64,000 nucleotides of DNA, from the NCBI GenBank assembly GCA_963978545.1, contig OZ021732.1, positions 34,440,123 through 34,504,122 of the forward strand, in the 5' to 3' direction. Source of the stretch: Linyphia triangularis. Its lineage: Eukaryota; Arthropoda; Arachnida; Araneae; Linyphiidae. How positions within the stretch are numbered: the first letter of the stretch is position 1; every line of letters starts with the position of its first letter. This document shows, one piece after another, positions 50,901 through 59,388 of the stretch. The position numbers were made by a program, and so were the translations under genes. The notes beneath the pieces were generated by a model that was given only the letters and a program-made list of their open reading frames with translations, had not been told where the DNA came from and ran no database searches.

Positions 50901-53900
50901 TAAAATGCAAATTCCACTTTTGAAAAGATTAAAGTTTGGTGAAATTAAAACTATTTATTTTTATTCTTTATTTAGAAATGATCTTTAACATTAAAAGTTC
51001 AATACTTAACTGTAGCACAAATTTTTTTATTCTGAGGGTTAAATAAGCATTTAAAATGTTCATTAAGAAAAATCCTCGAATATATATTTGAGTGATAGAT
51101 TTTATGATTATACCTTTTTAGAAATAATATTTGAGAAATGATAGTTTTGTAGCATTTGTAATTCTACCTTATGTATTTGTTTTTTCAAACTTCTTTAACA
51201 AGAAAATTTAAGAAATATAAATATTTTTACTAATTCAAATCACTTACTCGAATGAAATATTTTTAATGTATGTTTAATGAACCTTTTAAATAATGTAAGT
51301 TAAACATTAACGATTTTATGGTAACATGTAATTTAAATTAATATGCATTTCTCTTTTAATATTACCAAGAAGAGTAATTGCTTTTCAAAACTTTTAATAG
51401 AGGATACATGTTTTTCAATAACTTCTTTAGAAGTTAGGTATTATAATTGCAGCTTTAAAATGTATTTAATTTTTTTAAATTAAATAATATAGCGAGAAAT
51501 TGAATAGAACATTGAAAAGTTTATATTCATTTATCAAATGTATAATGTCGTACATTTCTTTCTTTCTATTTTTTTTTCTCTCTTATTTAAAAGATTATAT
51601 CTTCGTATAAAGAATTTGTAAGCATGGGAACTGCTTGGATTAATGCTCGAATCTACTATGCTCAAGTGAACACTTGTTTCTGCACTATATAAACTATTGA
51701 ATTTTAAGTATGTGTTTTTCAAAACTGATTGTAACATACGTTTCATTTTAAAACTTGTAATCAAAAACATAGATTTTATAATAATAGCTTTAAAATTATT
51801 ATTTAAATATTTTCTTTGATATAATTATAAGAAATTTTAGAAAAAACAACAACAACATAGTATTATTTAAAAGGGAAGGAAATTTATAAAATAACTTTTA
51901 CTAAGAACTTTATTTTTATTTAACAGATTCTAAGTTCCTATGATGAATTTGAAGCCAAGGGTTCTGGATGGATTATTGACCGTATCCTGTATGCTGAACT
52001 AAAGACTGCTGCATACACACCCCTCGCTGCCTCATCATACATCCCCCTCCCTAAAAGTCTTCAAAGCAAAAAGGCCATTCTGAATTTACAAAATAGTGAC
52101 AGTAAGTGCTTTCTTTGGTGTGTCCTAGCATCTCTACATCCTATTAATCACACTAATCATGCCTATAGAATTAGTAATTATCAACCATTTGAGCAGGAAT
52201 TAAATTTAAATGGTATTGATTTTCCCACACCGATATCCCAGATTGAGAAATTTGAGACACAAAATAATATTTCAGTAAATGTTTTTGGTTTCGAAAAGGA
52301 AATTTTTCCACTTCGCATCACACGTTTGAATAGTGATAATCATGTTAATCTATTGGTGATATCGAAGGGGGAAAATCAACACTATTGTTTGATAAAAGAT
52401 TTAAATAGATTACTTTCTGAGTTGACGAAACATAAAAGTAGAGCATATTATTGTAACTACTGTCTTCATAGATTTGCGTTAGAAGAAAATTTAAATGAGC
52501 ATGTTATCGATTGTAAAGTACATAAACTGCAAAAAATTAAAATGCCGTCTGAACATAATAAATGGCTCACCTTTGATAAGTATAAATTTGCTTTGCCTGT
52601 CCCCTTCTCAATTTATGCAGACTTTGAGTCAATCCTAGTGAAAACGCATACTTGCTTCCCAAACCCAAAGTACTCTTCAACAGTTCCTGTTGCATATCAC
52701 GTACCATGTGGCTTTTCGTATATTGTAGTTGATGATCAAGGAAAAATGATAAAAGATCCTGTCATTTACAGAGGTGAGGATGCTGTTGATAAGTTCTTAT
52801 CCAGTCTACTTGAGGAAGAGGCTCAAATTGATAATATCCTCAAAGTTAAAAAACCCATGACTTTCACTGATGTTGACAAACAACATTTTAAGGAAAGTAC
52901 AATATGCCATATTTGTGAAAAGCCTCTTCGTGGTGATAAGGTCAGGGACCATTGCCACCTGAGTTCATTGTATAGAGGCCCAGCTCATAGCAAATGTAAC
53001 ATAGATTATCAAATTGCAACCCACATTCCTGTTATTATTCACAATTTGAAAAACTATGATGCACATTTAATTCTACAGGGCATTGGTAAAATCAAGGATA
53101 AAAACATTAGCTGTTTACCAAATAACAGTGAAAAATTTATTTCATTTTCACTTGGTAATTTACGCTTTCTGGACTCTCTCCAATTTTTAAATGCTTCTCT
53201 TGATAAACTTGTCGGAAGTTTAGAGAATAATCAACTAAGACTTACCAAGAAATATTTTGGAGAAAAGGCGGGTTTAATGATTAATAAGGGTTGTTATCCC
53301 TATGAATATATGGATAGCTTTCAAAAATTTGAAGAATCCTCTCTTCCGCCTCAACATGCATTTTTTAGCAATTTGACAGAAAGCCACGTTTCATTAGATG
53401 ACTACAAATATGCCCAACAAATCTGGAGAGAATTTAATTTAAAATGTTTAGGGGATTATCATAACTTATATGTTGTAACTGATGTTTTATTGCTTGCGGA
53501 CGTCTTTGAAAATTTTAGGCAATTTTGTCTCTCATTCTACAAATTGGATCCATGTCATTGTTTCACTGCTCCTGGTCTTGCTTGGCAAGCTTATCTTCGC
53601 ATGTCTGGTGTTAAACTAGAACTTTTAGTTGATCCAGATATGCATTTATTTATTGAACGGGGCATAAGAGGGGGTGTATCAATGATTTCGCATAGACATA
53701 GTGAAGCTAATAATAAATATATGGAAAACTTTAATCCTGATCTTGCCTCAAACTATATCATGTACTTGGATGCCAACAATCTATACGGTTGGGCTATGTC
53801 AGAGGCTCTTCCTACACACGCCTTTGAATGGCATAAAGGTCCAATAGATTTCATGAATGTAGCCGATGATTGTGAAGTAGGTTATATTTTGGAGGTAGAT

Positions 53901-55010
53901 TTAGAGTATCCTCAGTCTTTGCATGATGAGCATAATGATTACCCCCTCGCTCCAGAAAAGATGATAATTTCCCCACACATGGTTTCCCCCTACAATAAAT
54001 CTTTAGCTGAAAAGCTTAATTTAAAAGTGAACCCCGCTGTTAAACTTGTACCCAATTTGATGTCTAAAAGCAAATACATTCTTCATTATAGAAATTTGAA
54101 GCAGTACGTTTCACTAGGATTAAAAGTTACCAAAATTCACTCTGTTATTAAATTTAGACAAAGTGCATGGTTAAAGAAATATATTTCTTTTAATACTGAG
54201 CAGAGAAAATTAGCCCAAACCACATTTCAAAAAGACTTGTTTAAACTTTTAAATAATGCCGTATTTGGTAAGACAATTGAAAACCTTAGAAATAGAATGA
54301 AATTAGATTTAGTTACAAGTGAGAAAAAGGCCAAAAAATTAGTAGCATCTCCTAGTTTTAATTCATATAAGATAATTAATAAAGATTTAGTTTCAGTTGA
54401 ACGTAAAATCACATCACTTCTCCTAAACAGGCCAATTTACGTTGGATTCTCAATTTTAGACATTTCTAAAATTTTAATGTATAATTTTCACTACACATAC
54501 ATTAAACCTAAATATAATACACATGCTAAATTACTCTTTACAGACACAGATTCCTTGTGTTATAGCATAATGACTGAGGACATATACACTGACATGCATA
54601 CTGACTCCCATTTATTCGATTTTTCGGATTATCCTCCTAACCATGCACTTTATAGCAATGTTAATAAAAAAGTTTTAGGCAAAATGAAGGATGAATTATC
54701 CTCGGTCATTACTCTTGAATTTATAGGTCTTAAACCTAAAATGTATAGTTTGAAAAGTGTGCAAGATGAGAAGAAGACGGCAAAGGGTGAAAGTAAAGTA
54801 GTTGTAAAAAATAGTATTAGGCATAGTGATTATAAAAACTGTCTAATTTCGGAATGTAGAGACATAGCACGGACACATCGAATACTAAGCCTTAATCACG
54901 TTCTACAAACTGTCTCCTATTCAAAGTCGACACTGTGTCCATATGACACAAAACGATATGTACTAAGGGATGGCATTTCATCACTAGCTTATGGTCATTT
55001 TACTATTTAA
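47972..55010 (+). CDS. polB: Zinc-finger / protein-primed DNA polymerase B (multi-exon)
   Basis: Replicates the element by protein-primed synthesis. Predicted exons are 47972-48307, nine 69-nt exons (see the array entry), 50505-50849 and 51927-55010. All junctions are phase 0 with GT/AG borders, giving about 1,461 residues. Exon 1 encodes two C2H2 fingers (CNICF...H, CHICGRQF...H) and a basic RKRKR stretch. The last exon carries another C2H2-like finger (YYCNYC...HVIDC, about residue 610). It then has the exonuclease motif YADFE (about 665), a treble-clef-like DHCH...AHSKCN (about 775) and NLKNYDAHL. Polymerase motif A is YLDANNLYGWAM (about 1047), motif B KLLNNAVFGKT (about 1207) and motif C FTDTDS (about 1306). 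The acidic residues expected for catalysis are present. The fused zinc-finger N-terminus depends on the splice model; the long last exon is certain. A frame starting at 52326 would lack the conserved upstream part and begins at TTG, so I reject it as the start. Confidence 0.9.
48308..50504 (+). repeat. Tandem array of nine duplicated 69-nt exons with their introns
   Basis: Type A exons (begin LPAVASTSRAQ) are at 48459-48527, 48919-48987, 49379-49447, 49839-49907 and 50280-50348. Type B exons (begin LHAVESTSRVQ) are at 48680-48748, 49140-49208, 49600-49668 and 50060-50128. Each is 23 codons, phase 0 at both ends, preceded by TTTTTAG or ATTTCAG and followed by GTAAGT or GTGAGT. A+B pairs repeat every 460 bp (440 bp for the last), with introns almost identical between pairs. 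The array therefore grew recently by unequal crossing-over or replication slippage. The exon at 50505 begins with a related sequence (SPAVVSTSRPQ), as does the end of exon 1. The encoded linker is rich in Ser, Pro, Val and Gln and is likely disordered. Confidence 0.92.
50850..51926 (+). other. Large intron of the polymerase gene
   Basis: Starts GTAAGT after the exon ending at 50849 and ends TTTATTTAACAG before 51927. It is AT-rich and has no coding content. The flanking frames join in phase 0. Confidence 0.75.
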
Positions 55011-55134
55011 ACTTATTTTTCTTTCTAAACTATTCAATTGTTAAAATAGAACTTGATTTTATTATAGTTCGAACATTATTGATTTTGTATTCATTAATTT
55101 AAATTTTAAAATGTGATTTTTTTGTATGGTTGAG

Positions 55135-55140
55135 AATAAA
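55135..55140 (+). terminator. Polyadenylation signal of the polymerase gene
   Basis: AATAAA lies about 125 nt after the stop codon at 55010, within an A-rich stretch. Confidence 0.55.
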
Positions 55141-55622
55141 AAAAAAATATTTCTGTTTCCAAATTTTGTTTTTATTATTTATTACAAAAGCAGTAGCATT
55201 TTCTCACATACTTATAGAACTTAGTGTCATGAATATTGTTACTAAAATTTGGTTAAAGAGATTGCAATTTAATTAGTTATAAAAGTTTTCATAAATAACT
55301 TTTTGAGATTTGGTGATTTTACTTTAAAACTTAATTTCTATGCGGATGGTTTAAACATGTGTGCTTAAACTGCATGACTTTGTTTAAACAGGATTAGTCA
55401 TATAACCAGATCACGAGCCTTAGTCAACCATCGATGTGATGGTGACGTGCTCCTTATCAAGTCATGAGATAATCGATAGAGGTGACTGTACAAGTACATA
55501 CTATTCACGGGTTAAGGTTTGTTTAATCACGATATCATAAGTAAACATCATGTGATGTTCGAAGCTTGGCCATCGCGTGATATATATCGACCGCTGATAT
55601 CGTTATCATAGCTAGCTCTCTT
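55141..55622 (+). other. Intergenic region between polymerase and AlkB genes
   Basis: The first 230 bases are AT-rich. From about 55375 the sequence is less AT-rich and rich in short palindromes (ATCGAT, GATATC, TCATGA, CATGATG-type), which suggests a promoter region for the AlkB-like gene. Confidence 0.4.
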
Positions 55623-55629
55623 TATAAAA
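55623..55629 (+). promoter_or_regulatory. TATA box of the AlkB-like gene
   Basis: TATAAAA sits 73-79 nt before the ATG at 55702, in a palindrome-rich upstream region. Confidence 0.5.
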
Positions 55630-55701
55630 CTATCGTCACTGATCGAACTTCATTCCTTACTCGAGCTTGCTAAAAGAAGTTGCTGCTGCTCGTTAGTTAA
55701 A

Positions 55702-57087
55702 ATGGCTAACTTAAGTATTGAAAACATTGAAAAAATTTTCGATTCCGATTATTCTCAACAATTGCTTCTTGAATTGTTGGAGTACAAGTATCATGATTTG
55801 AAACTCTGTTTCAATGGACGAAGCTACACTCCTAAGAGGAAGGTCCTTGCATTTGGTGATTACGGTCTTAGCTATGCCTTTTCCGGAACGAGTGTCTCTG
55901 CCGAGCCATGGACTCCCACGCTACTAGCCATTAAGAAGGATGTGGAAAGTAAAACTGGACAAGAGTACAACTATGCCCTTCTCAATTTCTACCCGGATGG
56001 ATCTGCCAAGATTGGAGCCCACAAGGATGATGAAACGAGTCTCGACCCGACCTCTATCATCCCCACGCTCAGTCTTGGGGCCAGCCGCACCATGAACTTT
56101 ACCCGATTTCAATTCCAGTCCCATAAAGTTTTGCTGAAAAGTGGATCCCTTCTTCTCATGAAGCCGCCAACTAACAACTTTTGGAGCCATGAAATTCCTG
56201 CTGAGCCTGCTGTAACGGAGCCTAGAATCAGCATTACCTTCCGGAAACTCGTTAAGAAACCTCAAGATATTGGCCTCCACAAGTCTTCTTCACAAAAACG
56301 ATCGTTTGAGGAAGCGATCCCCGAAGATGACTGGTTGACCCGACTATACGCCCCAGCAAAGAAAAATAGTTTGTGCCTTAAAGAGTGGAACCTCGGGTTT
56401 GGTTTTGTAGTGTCCCTACATCAATTTGACTCTCGCGTTTTTATTCATATGTGTCAACATAGTAGCCAAGGAGGTACTCAGAAAATTGTAATGAACATGA
56501 GCACATTTGTGGACTTTATGAACAAAATCTTTCTCGTGAATACGAAATATTCAACTTCAAGCGTAGTGTGTAATAACCAACTCCTAATCTTATCACAGAA
56601 AGGTGAGCTACTTTTCAAACAAATTTTTAATTTTCAACTTAAAGACAGTTTTTTAAAAGTGGATGATAATAATCTCATTAAAATTAAAGACCTTATACCC
56701 GAAATGTGTGAAACAATTAAAGAATCTCTTTTAACTCTATTAAATTCTAAAATTCTTGTTAAATGTGCAGCAAATGTTAATGTACCTCCTAATGTAGATT
56801 TATTTAATGAATATGTCTCTGCTTTGCGACTTGAAGTTGAAACTAATGTTTTTAAGTTATTTCGTTGTGAAGGTTGCGTTGACAACGCAATGGGACAACA
56901 ATCACATACCTGTATAACTGCCTCGGTAGAAGATCAATTTTGGTATGTGGGTGACAGTGCAATTCTCATATTGAATGTAAATACTATCATTGAAACTTTG
57001 ATATCTAAAAATGTTATTCACTTATTTGATGAAGATTTCTTCAAAGTTATTTCTTGGAATGCTTTGAAAGATCATTTAAAATTTTAA
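55702..57087 (+). CDS. AlkB-like 2-oxoglutarate/Fe(II) dioxygenase with an unknown C-terminal half
   Basis: 461 residues. The first 190 form an AlkB-type fold that, in known relatives, removes alkyl groups from nucleic acids using iron and 2-oxoglutarate. NFYPDG (95-100) is followed by the metal-binding HKD (His107, Asp109). The distal His163 is in FWSHEIP, and the 2-oxoglutarate-binding Arg175 with Arg181 is in RISITFRKL. All expected ligands are present. The remaining 270 residues (about 195-461) match nothing I recognise. A Cys-rich stretch near residues 390-407 (CEGCVDNAM...HTC) might bind zinc. The gene lies between the polymerase and the convergent minus-strand block, inside the Polinton. 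AlkB genes are not part of the core Polinton set, so this is a captured accessory gene. It may repair alkylation in element DNA or modify RNA; that is inference. Confidence 0.88.
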   Translation: MANLSIENIEKIFDSDYSQQLLLELLEYKYHDLKLCFNGRSYTPKRKVLAFGDYGLSYAFSGTSVSAEPWTPTLLAIKKDVESKTGQEYNYALLNFYPDGSAKIGAHKDDETSLDPTSIIPTLSLGASRTMNFTRFQFQSHKVLLKSGSLLLMKPPTNNFWSHEIPAEPAVTEPRISITFRKLVKKPQDIGLHKSSSQKRSFEEAIPEDDWLTRLYAPAKKNSLCLKEWNLGFGFVVSLHQFDSRVFIHMCQHSSQGGTQKIVMNMSTFVDFMNKIFLVNTKYSTSSVVCNNQLLILSQKGELLFKQIFNFQLKDSFLKVDDNNLIKIKDLIPEMCETIKESLLTLLNSKILVKCAANVNVPPNVDLFNEYVSALRLEVETNVFKLFRCEGCVDNAMGQQSHTCITASVEDQFWYVGDSAILILNVNTIIETLISKNVIHLFDEDFFKVISWNALKDHLKF

Positions 57088-57153
57088 ATTGCTGTAAATA
57101 ATTGTCATTGAAACTCTATGTTATTCAGATATTTTAAAACTTATGAGATTATA

Positions 57154-57159
57154 AATAAA
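57154..57159 (+). terminator. Polyadenylation signal of the AlkB-like gene
   Basis: AATAAA lies about 67 nt after the stop codon at 57087. Confidence 0.55.
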
Positions 57160-57221
57160 ATGTATTTCATTCAATAATTTGTGTCTGTGTGATTTCAATA
57201 ATAGAACAGTTTTAAGCAACA

Positions 57222-57890
57222 CTAGTTTATTGAATAAGGTTCCCACTTTAAAGCATGTTTTACATTTCGTTTCACCTTCCCTCGAACATTTTTTACAGGT
57301 GACTTTAACAAATTTTTATTTCCAATAAACTGCTTTGGAACATTTAAATCTTGTAATGCTGTATCATATATACTTCTGGCATTACTTTTGCTATTGTACA
57401 TATAATTGAAAAAGTCTACAATATTAGAGTTTGGTATTTTTTCTCCATGTAGTGAAATTTGTCCTTTGGAATTCCACGATAAGATATCAGACTGGTTCTT
57501 GATAAGAGAGAGGACGCTTTCCGCCTTCCTTCGTAAATTCTTAGGTACTGAAGACAATATAAGTTCTTGATAAATGTTTTCTTTTTGAACATGCTTCTTA
57601 CTATCTTCCACTTTCACAGATTCTTCCACATTCTTGTTACTTTCAGATTTCTCAATGTCTCCTACTTCTCCATTTTTCTTTTCCTCTATTGAACGCGAGT
57701 TGTTAAATTCTTGCAAATTTAAACTTTTCATAAGCAGCTCTTGATAACGAACTAATTTCTCATGATCAGGTAAGTCACTATTTAAAATTTGTATCATAGC
57801 TTTATCTAATTCACTAAGTCTCTTATGAGTCACTGTATGTTTTGTGACCAATTCCTCTGGTATAAGAGCAAATTTCTTAATTTGAGCCAT
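57222..57890 (-). CDS. Polinton-conserved protein of unknown function (222 aa)
   Basis: Starts at the ATG at 57890 and overlaps the end of the upstream gene by 14 nt in another frame, so the two are probably co-transcribed. The N-terminal part is helical (ALIPEELV..., then LSELDKAMIQILNSDLPDHE). The middle is charged and rich in Lys/Glu/Ser, likely disordered (about 70-105). The C-terminal domain is more ordered: LILSSVPKNLRRKAESVLSL, then SWNSKGQISLHGE and SNIVDFFNYM, and ends in a basic tail. I recall the same layout in uncharacterised proteins encoded by other animal Polintons, but no function is established. An AATAAA signal on the minus strand overlaps the last codons (57231-57226). Confidence 0.75.
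   Translation of the reverse strand: MAQIKKFALIPEELVTKHTVTHKRLSELDKAMIQILNSDLPDHEKLVRYQELLMKSLNLQEFNNSRSIEEKKNGEVGDIEKSESNKNVEESVKVEDSKKHVQKENIYQELILSSVPKNLRRKAESVLSLIKNQSDILSWNSKGQISLHGEKIPNSNIVDFFNYMYNSKSNARSIYDTALQDLNVPKQFIGNKNLLKSPVKNVRGKVKRNVKHALKWEPYSIN
57226..57231 (-). terminator. Polyadenylation signal for the minus-strand genes
   Basis: AATAAA on the minus strand lies within the final codons of the 222-residue gene. Plus and minus transcription converge on the gap at 57088-57221. Confidence 0.4.
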
Positions 57891-58206
57891 GAAATAATGT
57901 TGTTAGAACACTCAAAGCGGCGGGAATAAGTATGTTAAGAAAACCTCCTTTCTGTAAAATAACTTGACGCTTTTTCGATAAAGACACTTTTCGATTACTT
58001 AAATGTCGCAAAGTTTTTTTATGCTTAGAGAGTGCTTTCTTCTGCTGTGGAGTCAATGGAACATTTCCATTCAATGTGTTCATGCAGCATTCGCATATGG
58101 TTTTTATACATTTCTTATTGAGTTTACTCAGTAACGTTTTTCGTAACTTTAACGGACATATTTGTAATAGTCGCAATTGATTGAGTTGTTCCTTCTTAAG
58201 TGACAT
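57877..58206 (-). CDS. Polinton-conserved small basic protein with hydrophobic C-terminus (109 aa)
   Basis: I place the start at the ATG at 58206 (MSLKKEQLNQ); the longer frame to 58221 opens with GTG. The N-terminal half is helical and contains a Cys pair (ICECCMNTLNGNVPL). A very basic segment follows (KKALSKHKKTLRHLSNRK), then a GGF-led hydrophobic stretch (LQKGGFLNILIPAALSVL) near the end. That combination of a basic body and a membrane-active tail recalls small virion proteins of adenovirus-like viruses, but this is analogy only. Similar proteins recur in Polintons. A TATA-like box lies 35-42 nt upstream, directly after the ATPase stop codon. Confidence 0.75.
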   Translation of the reverse strand: MSLKKEQLNQLRLLQICPLKLRKTLLSKLNKKCIKTICECCMNTLNGNVPLTPQQKKALSKHKKTLRHLSNRKVSLSKKRQVILQKGGFLNILIPAALSVLTTLFHGSN

Positions 58207-58240
58207 CTTGCTAAATGACACTTTTATTCAAAGTTATTCA

Positions 58241-58248
58241 CTTTTATA
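58241..58248 (-). promoter_or_regulatory. TATA-like box before the 109-aa gene
   Basis: On the minus strand TATAAAAG follows directly on the ATPase stop codon (TAA at 58251-58249). It is 35-42 nt before the ATG at 58206. Confidence 0.5.
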
Positions 58249-58866
58249 TTATTTAAATTGATACACTAGCTGTGTCTGATGAGGTAAAATTTTTGATCGA
58301 AGGCGCAACTCTTCTGGAGTTTCAGCCCGTAAATCTATAAAAAGATATGAATAGGGGTTTTTCGTGGCGTCTTCAAAGACTTCTTGAAACAATTTTACAT
58401 GTCTAGGAAATAGTTGTCTTCCGAGATGCGAGATTTGACTCAAATCTCGCCTATTTTTACAAAGTACCAAGTAATGCGTGTTCAATGTAATGTCACGCAT
58501 TTCCTTTCCTTTATAGAAGAAATTCTGTGTTATGAATATAACACTCAGGTTTAAATGATGACTACCTTTTGTAAAAAGATCAGTTAAATGACTGTTAGCA
58601 TTTGACATTAAATCATCAATTACGAAGAGTGTATTCTCCCCCAAAAATTCTTTAAATGTAGTTGGCAGACCTTCTACAAATGTTACATTGTCAATTTCGT
58701 CATATAAAGGCTGATGTATTCCGTAAAACCAAACAACCTTATCGGGAACGATTGAAAACATGCCATGCTTTTCACTTATCAAATCCCGCACAAAATAGCT
58801 TTTACCACAACCAGTTGGACCGGCAATTACCATAGTAAAAGGGTGTTGCAACTTTGGAAATTCCAT
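58249..58866 (-). CDS. FtsK/HerA-type genome-packaging ATPase (A32-like)
   Basis: About 205 residues from the ATG at 58866 (MEFPKLQHPF); the longer frame to 58887 begins with TTG. It would power DNA entry into the capsid. Walker A is GPTGCGKS (residues 16-23) and Walker B is FVIDDLM (Asp84, Asp85). A polar motif IFITQNFF follows, as in the sensor strand of this family. The size is typical of Polinton ATPases. It lies between the protease and the small basic protein genes. A TATTTAAA box lies 32-39 nt upstream. Confidence 0.93.
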   Translation of the reverse strand: MEFPKLQHPFTMVIAGPTGCGKSYFVRDLISEKHGMFSIVPDKVVWFYGIHQPLYDEIDNVTFVEGLPTTFKEFLGENTLFVIDDLMSNANSHLTDLFTKGSHHLNLSVIFITQNFFYKGKEMRDITLNTHYLVLCKNRRDLSQISHLGRQLFPRHVKLFQEVFEDATKNPYSYLFIDLRAETPEELRLRSKILPHQTQLVYQFK

Positions 58867-58897
58867 ATTGAATGAGAGACGATACAAAGTGTTACTG

Positions 58898-58905
58898 TTT
58901 AAATA
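58898..58905 (-). promoter_or_regulatory. TATA-like box before the ATPase gene
   Basis: TATTTAAA on the minus strand lies in the 45-nt gap between the protease stop (58912) and the ATPase ATG (58866). It is 32-39 nt before that ATG. Confidence 0.45.
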
Positions 58906-58911
58906 CTCTCT

Positions 58912-59388
58912 TTATTGATAAAATGGTGCTACAATTTTAAAGTGCTTGGTTACAAAATAATGCACTTTGATATCATTACATAGCTGATTGGGTACAAAAG
59001 ATAAGAGGATATCGTTCAGAGAACGACCATTACATTTAGAATATAGATAAAAAATACAATATTGTCCGCAAACGGAACTCGCATTCGATTGAAGTATCAT
59101 GGGATTAAACTCTACATGTTGATAATTTTTAACATAACTTGAAATTTTTCCAGTAAAATATGAGGGCGGGTTTCCGAACGAGTCAAAGAAGCAAATTTTT
59201 GTAGGCGAATCTATATAGAAAGCTACCCAATGACTACCTTCTTGATCAGACTTGTCAGTGTTGGCAATAAAACAGGCTGGAAAGTTTCGAATAGACGAGG
59301 GTAATCGATCACTTGAGAAAACGCCCAAGAATATATTCTTCGTTTTTGCATTTCCAGAAAGAATTCTGGTTATTTGAAAGGTATCCAT
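58912..59388 (-). CDS. Adenain-like cysteine protease (Polinton PRO)
   Basis: 158 residues. Members of this ULP/adenain family mature capsid proteins. The catalytic set is complete: His53 in GSHWVAFY, Asp69 in FFDSFG, Gln100 in LQSN, and Cys107 in VCGQYC. The length is normal for Polinton proteases. The ATG at 59388 overlaps the major capsid stop codon as TAATG, so translation may be coupled to the capsid gene. There is no TATA-like box at the spacing used by neighbouring units. Confidence 0.94.
   Translation of the reverse strand: MDTFQITRILSGNAKTKNIFLGVFSSDRLPSSIRNFPACFIANTDKSDQEGSHWVAFYIDSPTKICFFDSFGNPPSYFTGKISSYVKNYQHVEFNPMILQSNASSVCGQYCIFYLYSKCNGRSLNDILLSFVPNQLCNDIKVHYFVTKHFKIVAPFYQ

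Noticed and set aside
52326..55010. Polymerase gene starting at 52326 as a single-exon gene
   Set aside because: The first codon is TTG, and conserved coding sequence continues upstream to a splice acceptor at 51927.
55924..56280. 118-codon minus-strand frame
   Set aside because: Antisense shadow of the AlkB-like coding sequence with no domain of its own.
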